NCBI GenBank assembly: GCA_023428545.1
Contig: JAEYXH010000008.1
Span: 186,001-250,000 of the forward strand
Origin: Bacteroidota bacterium
GTDB lineage: Bacteria > Bacteroidota > Bacteroidia > Bacteroidales > Prolixibacteraceae
Length of the DNA stretch: 64,000 nucleotides
Direction of reading: 5' to 3'
Both the position numbers and the translations under genes were made by a program. The notes under the pieces were generated by a model. That model searched no databases. It saw only the letters and a list, made by a program, of their open reading frames with translations, and was not told the origin of the DNA. Of this stretch, positions 62,256 to 64,000 are shown in pieces (the stretch's first letter is position 1; each line of letters starts with the position of its first letter).

Positions 62256-62433
62256 AGGAATATTTAGCGTTTGTTTTTTTAACTGAGCGAGGTATGCCTG
62301 AATTTAATGTTCAAATAACCTCATGCTTTACAAGAAAAACATTCCATGGTTTTGGCCGATTGTTTATGGATATCCCTTATTTTTGGCTACCGGCCGAAAG
62401 TGGATCGGAAATATTCAGAATAAGTGATTATAT

Positions 62434-63573
62434 ATGTTTTTTAAAGATATCATCGGGCAAGGAAAAATCAAGGAGCGGCTGATCAGGTCGGTTCATGAGG
62501 AGCGCATCAGTCATGCACAGCTATTTTCGGGACCCGAAGGTAACGGGAAACTGGCATTGGCCCTTGCCTATGCCCAATACATTTCATGCCGGAACCGAAC
62601 CGAAAATGACAGTTGTGGTGTCTGTCCTTCCTGCAGGAAGTATCAAAAACTCCAACATCCTGACCTTCATTTCGTATTTCCGATCTATAAGCCCAAGGGA
62701 CCGCAGAAAGCATACTGTGATGATTTTTTGAAGCTGTGGCGTGAAATGGTGATAAAGTCGCCCTATTTCGGCCTGAACCAATGGGGAAGCTTCATAGAAG
62801 CCGAAAATTCTCAGCTGACCATTTATTCCCATGAAAGCGAATCAATCATCCGTAAGTTGAACATCAAGCCATTCGAGGCTGAGTTCAAGGTAATGATCAT
62901 ATGGCTACCCGAAAAGATGAACATTGCCTGCTCAAATAAGTTGCTGAAAATGATAGAGGAACCTCCGGTAAAAACCTTGTTCCTCATGGTAACCGAAAAC
63001 GAGGCTGACATTATTTCAACCATCCGCTCGCGTACGCAGGTTATCAAGATTCCGCGAATTACTGATCGTGACCTTCAGGAGCATCTCTCCCAAACAGGTT
63101 TGTATGATGCGGAAACCTTGGCTGGCATGATCCATCATGCCGGAGGTAATTATTTGAAAGCCATTGAGTTTTCAGAGCCTTCAGAGGATAAGAAGTATTT
63201 CTTCGACTTATTTCAAAACGTAATGCGTCAAGCGTATACTGCCGGGAAAAATAATGGCGCCATCATTGACTTGCTGGATACGGCGGAAGAACTGGCCGGA
63301 ATCGGCAGGGAACGGCAGAAGGACTTTTTCCTGTATGCCATGCAGCTGACACGCGAGTTTTTTATAATGAACCTGAAAAAACCATCACTGGTTTATCTCA
63401 ATCAGGAGGAAAAATTGTTCGGAGAGAAGTTTTCCCCCTTTATCAATGAACGGAACGTGATTCAGTTTAATAAAATTTTTGAGGAAGGATACCTGCACAT
63501 CAGCCGGAATGGCAATCCGAAAATTGTTTTTACCGATTCGCTGCTTTCAATAATCCGGATCGTCAGGAAATAA
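62434..63573 (+). CDS. holB: DNA polymerase III, delta' subunit (HolB/DnaX-like)
   Basis: Clamp-loader subunit, 379 residues. DIIGQGKIKERLIRSVHEERISHAQLF opens the AAA+ domain. The Walker A region at 33-42 reads GPEGNGKLAL, lacking the Ser/Thr after Lys, as expected for a non-ATPase delta' subunit. A zinc module CGVCPSC is near residue 62-68 with an earlier Cys in ISCRNRT. WLPEKMNIACSNKLLKMIEEPP and ENEADIISTIRSRTQVI are the conserved clamp-loader blocks. No tmk gene, its common partner, is adjacent. The following peptidase gene starts 57 bases later. Confidence 0.9.
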   Translation: MFFKDIIGQGKIKERLIRSVHEERISHAQLFSGPEGNGKLALALAYAQYISCRNRTENDSCGVCPSCRKYQKLQHPDLHFVFPIYKPKGPQKAYCDDFLKLWREMVIKSPYFGLNQWGSFIEAENSQLTIYSHESESIIRKLNIKPFEAEFKVMIIWLPEKMNIACSNKLLKMIEEPPVKTLFLMVTENEADIISTIRSRTQVIKIPRITDRDLQEHLSQTGLYDAETLAGMIHHAGGNYLKAIEFSEPSEDKKYFFDLFQNVMRQAYTAGKNNGAIIDLLDTAEELAGIGRERQKDFFLYAMQLTREFFIMNLKKPSLVYLNQEEKLFGEKFSPFINERNVIQFNKIFEEGYLHISRNGNPKIVFTDSLLSIIRIVRK

Positions 63574-63630
63574 TGGTCGCCTTTCGAAGGTCTTATTTGT
63601 GTTTTTACAGTATAATTAACGAAATTGCAT

Positions 63631-64000
63631 ATGATCCGACGTATTTTCATTATTGCTTTATGGATACTGACTTTCAACTTCTTTGGGTTTGCACAGGTAA
63701 CGCCTGAAGTTGACCTGAATGCATACCATGAAATATCAAGTCACGACTTGCTCGGCTATGTTTCTGAGTTAAGTTCCCCGAAATATGGCGGACGATTGTC
63801 AGGCTCGCCCGGTTATGAGTTGTCGGCACGATGGGTGGCAGAAAGGTTACAGGAATGGGGACTGAAGCCCGGGGTGGGAGATACCTCCTTTTTCCAATGG
63901 TTTCCGAATGCCTGGACTGATGTCATGGAAACAGGCAGTGTGAAACTACTGCCGGTTAAAGGAACCGATTTGAAAGAGAGAATATTGAAATTCCCCGAAG
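63631..64000 (+). CDS. M28-family peptidase, N-terminal part (partial)
   Basis: The gene runs off the window; 123 residues are visible. A signal peptide (FIIALWILTFNFFGFAQ) is followed by the block LSSPKYGGRLSGSPGYELSA and WVAERLQEWGLKP, the substrate-pocket N-terminal part of exported M28 aminopeptidases. The zinc-ligand region would be downstream, outside the window, so catalytic residues cannot be checked. The ATG at 63631 fits the signal peptide. Confidence 0.8.
   Translation, partial: MIRRIFIIALWILTFNFFGFAQVTPEVDLNAYHEISSHDLLGYVSELSSPKYGGRLSGSPGYELSARWVAERLQEWGLKPGVGDTSFFQWFPNAWTDVMETGSVKLLPVKGTDLKERILKFPE

Noticed and set aside
1..64000. CRISPR arrays, insertion sequences, prophage or toxin-antitoxin pairs
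   Set aside because: No regular repeat-spacer pattern, transposase, integrase or paired small ORFs could be supported in any intergenic region.
1..64000. tRNA or rRNA genes and oriC with DnaA boxes
   Set aside because: No cloverleaf-like sequence, rRNA segment or cluster of TTATCCACA boxes noticed; dnaA is not in the window, although the parS sites suggest the origin may be near.

Overview
The window looks like chromosome of a Bacteroidota member, probably order Bacteroidales or a close relative. The evidence is an Oar-type and a second TonB-dependent receptor, several small outer-membrane beta-barrel proteins, a GldA-like ABC ATPase, the long form of IspG, a malic enzyme fused to a phosphotransacetylase-like domain, an ECF sigma/anti-sigma pair, rpoN, Bacteroidota-style -7 promoter elements (TAnnTTTG) before many genes, and almost no Shine-Dalgarno sequences. 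Base composition and gene style are even throughout. I see no insertion sequence, prophage, integrase, CRISPR array, rRNA or tRNA gene. This is core genome with lineage-specific envelope genes.

Layout. 1-7.8 kb: the end of a TonB-dependent receptor, lplA, a padR-pspC stress/envelope unit, a small secreted protein and a large Oar-like receptor. 8.1-12.1 kb: rbfA and a LolC/E-type permease (overlapping), tdh, rsgA. 12.4-21 kb, minus strand: a run of DUF4175-like coiled-coil membrane protein, RsbW-like kinase fold, ybeY, mnmG, apt and uvrC. Two parS-like palindromes sit in it, one abutting mnmG and one after uvrC, which suggests proximity to the replication origin. 21.4-29 kb, mostly plus: response regulator, ruvB, flippase, rpiB, lutB, an Rrf2 regulator and hemW, with a glutaminyl cyclase on the other strand. 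29-37 kb, minus: amidohydrolase, AspT/YidE-type transporter, pepE, then an ECF sigma / anti-sigma / two paralogous outer-membrane proteins cluster. 37-46.8 kb: trpS, an OMP, a sirtuin, dnaG, a flavin-binding protein, dcp, a PAP2-like membrane protein and rpoN. 46.9-64 kb: asnS, a Tat-exported aldo/keto reductase, metK, gldA, ispG with an OMP and a flavin reductase, maeB, a GH2 beta-mannosidase, pgk, holB and the start of an M28 peptidase.

Most of the coding content is familiar. The less explained material is between the genes: two candidate small RNAs with their own promoter-like element and terminator (about 57.9 kb minus, about 4.3 kb plus), an 11-bp-phased repeat cluster between metK and the aldo/keto reductase, a long structured metK leader that might sense S-adenosylmethionine, a structured rsgA leader, and the parS pair. 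Among proteins the main points are a duplicated cytoplasmic domain in the anti-sigma protein, a PAP2-like protein without catalytic residues next to rpoN, a sirtuin without the zinc cysteines, and lutB without lutA or lutC. I found no clear undescribed multi-gene system; the RNA and repeat candidates are the best leads.
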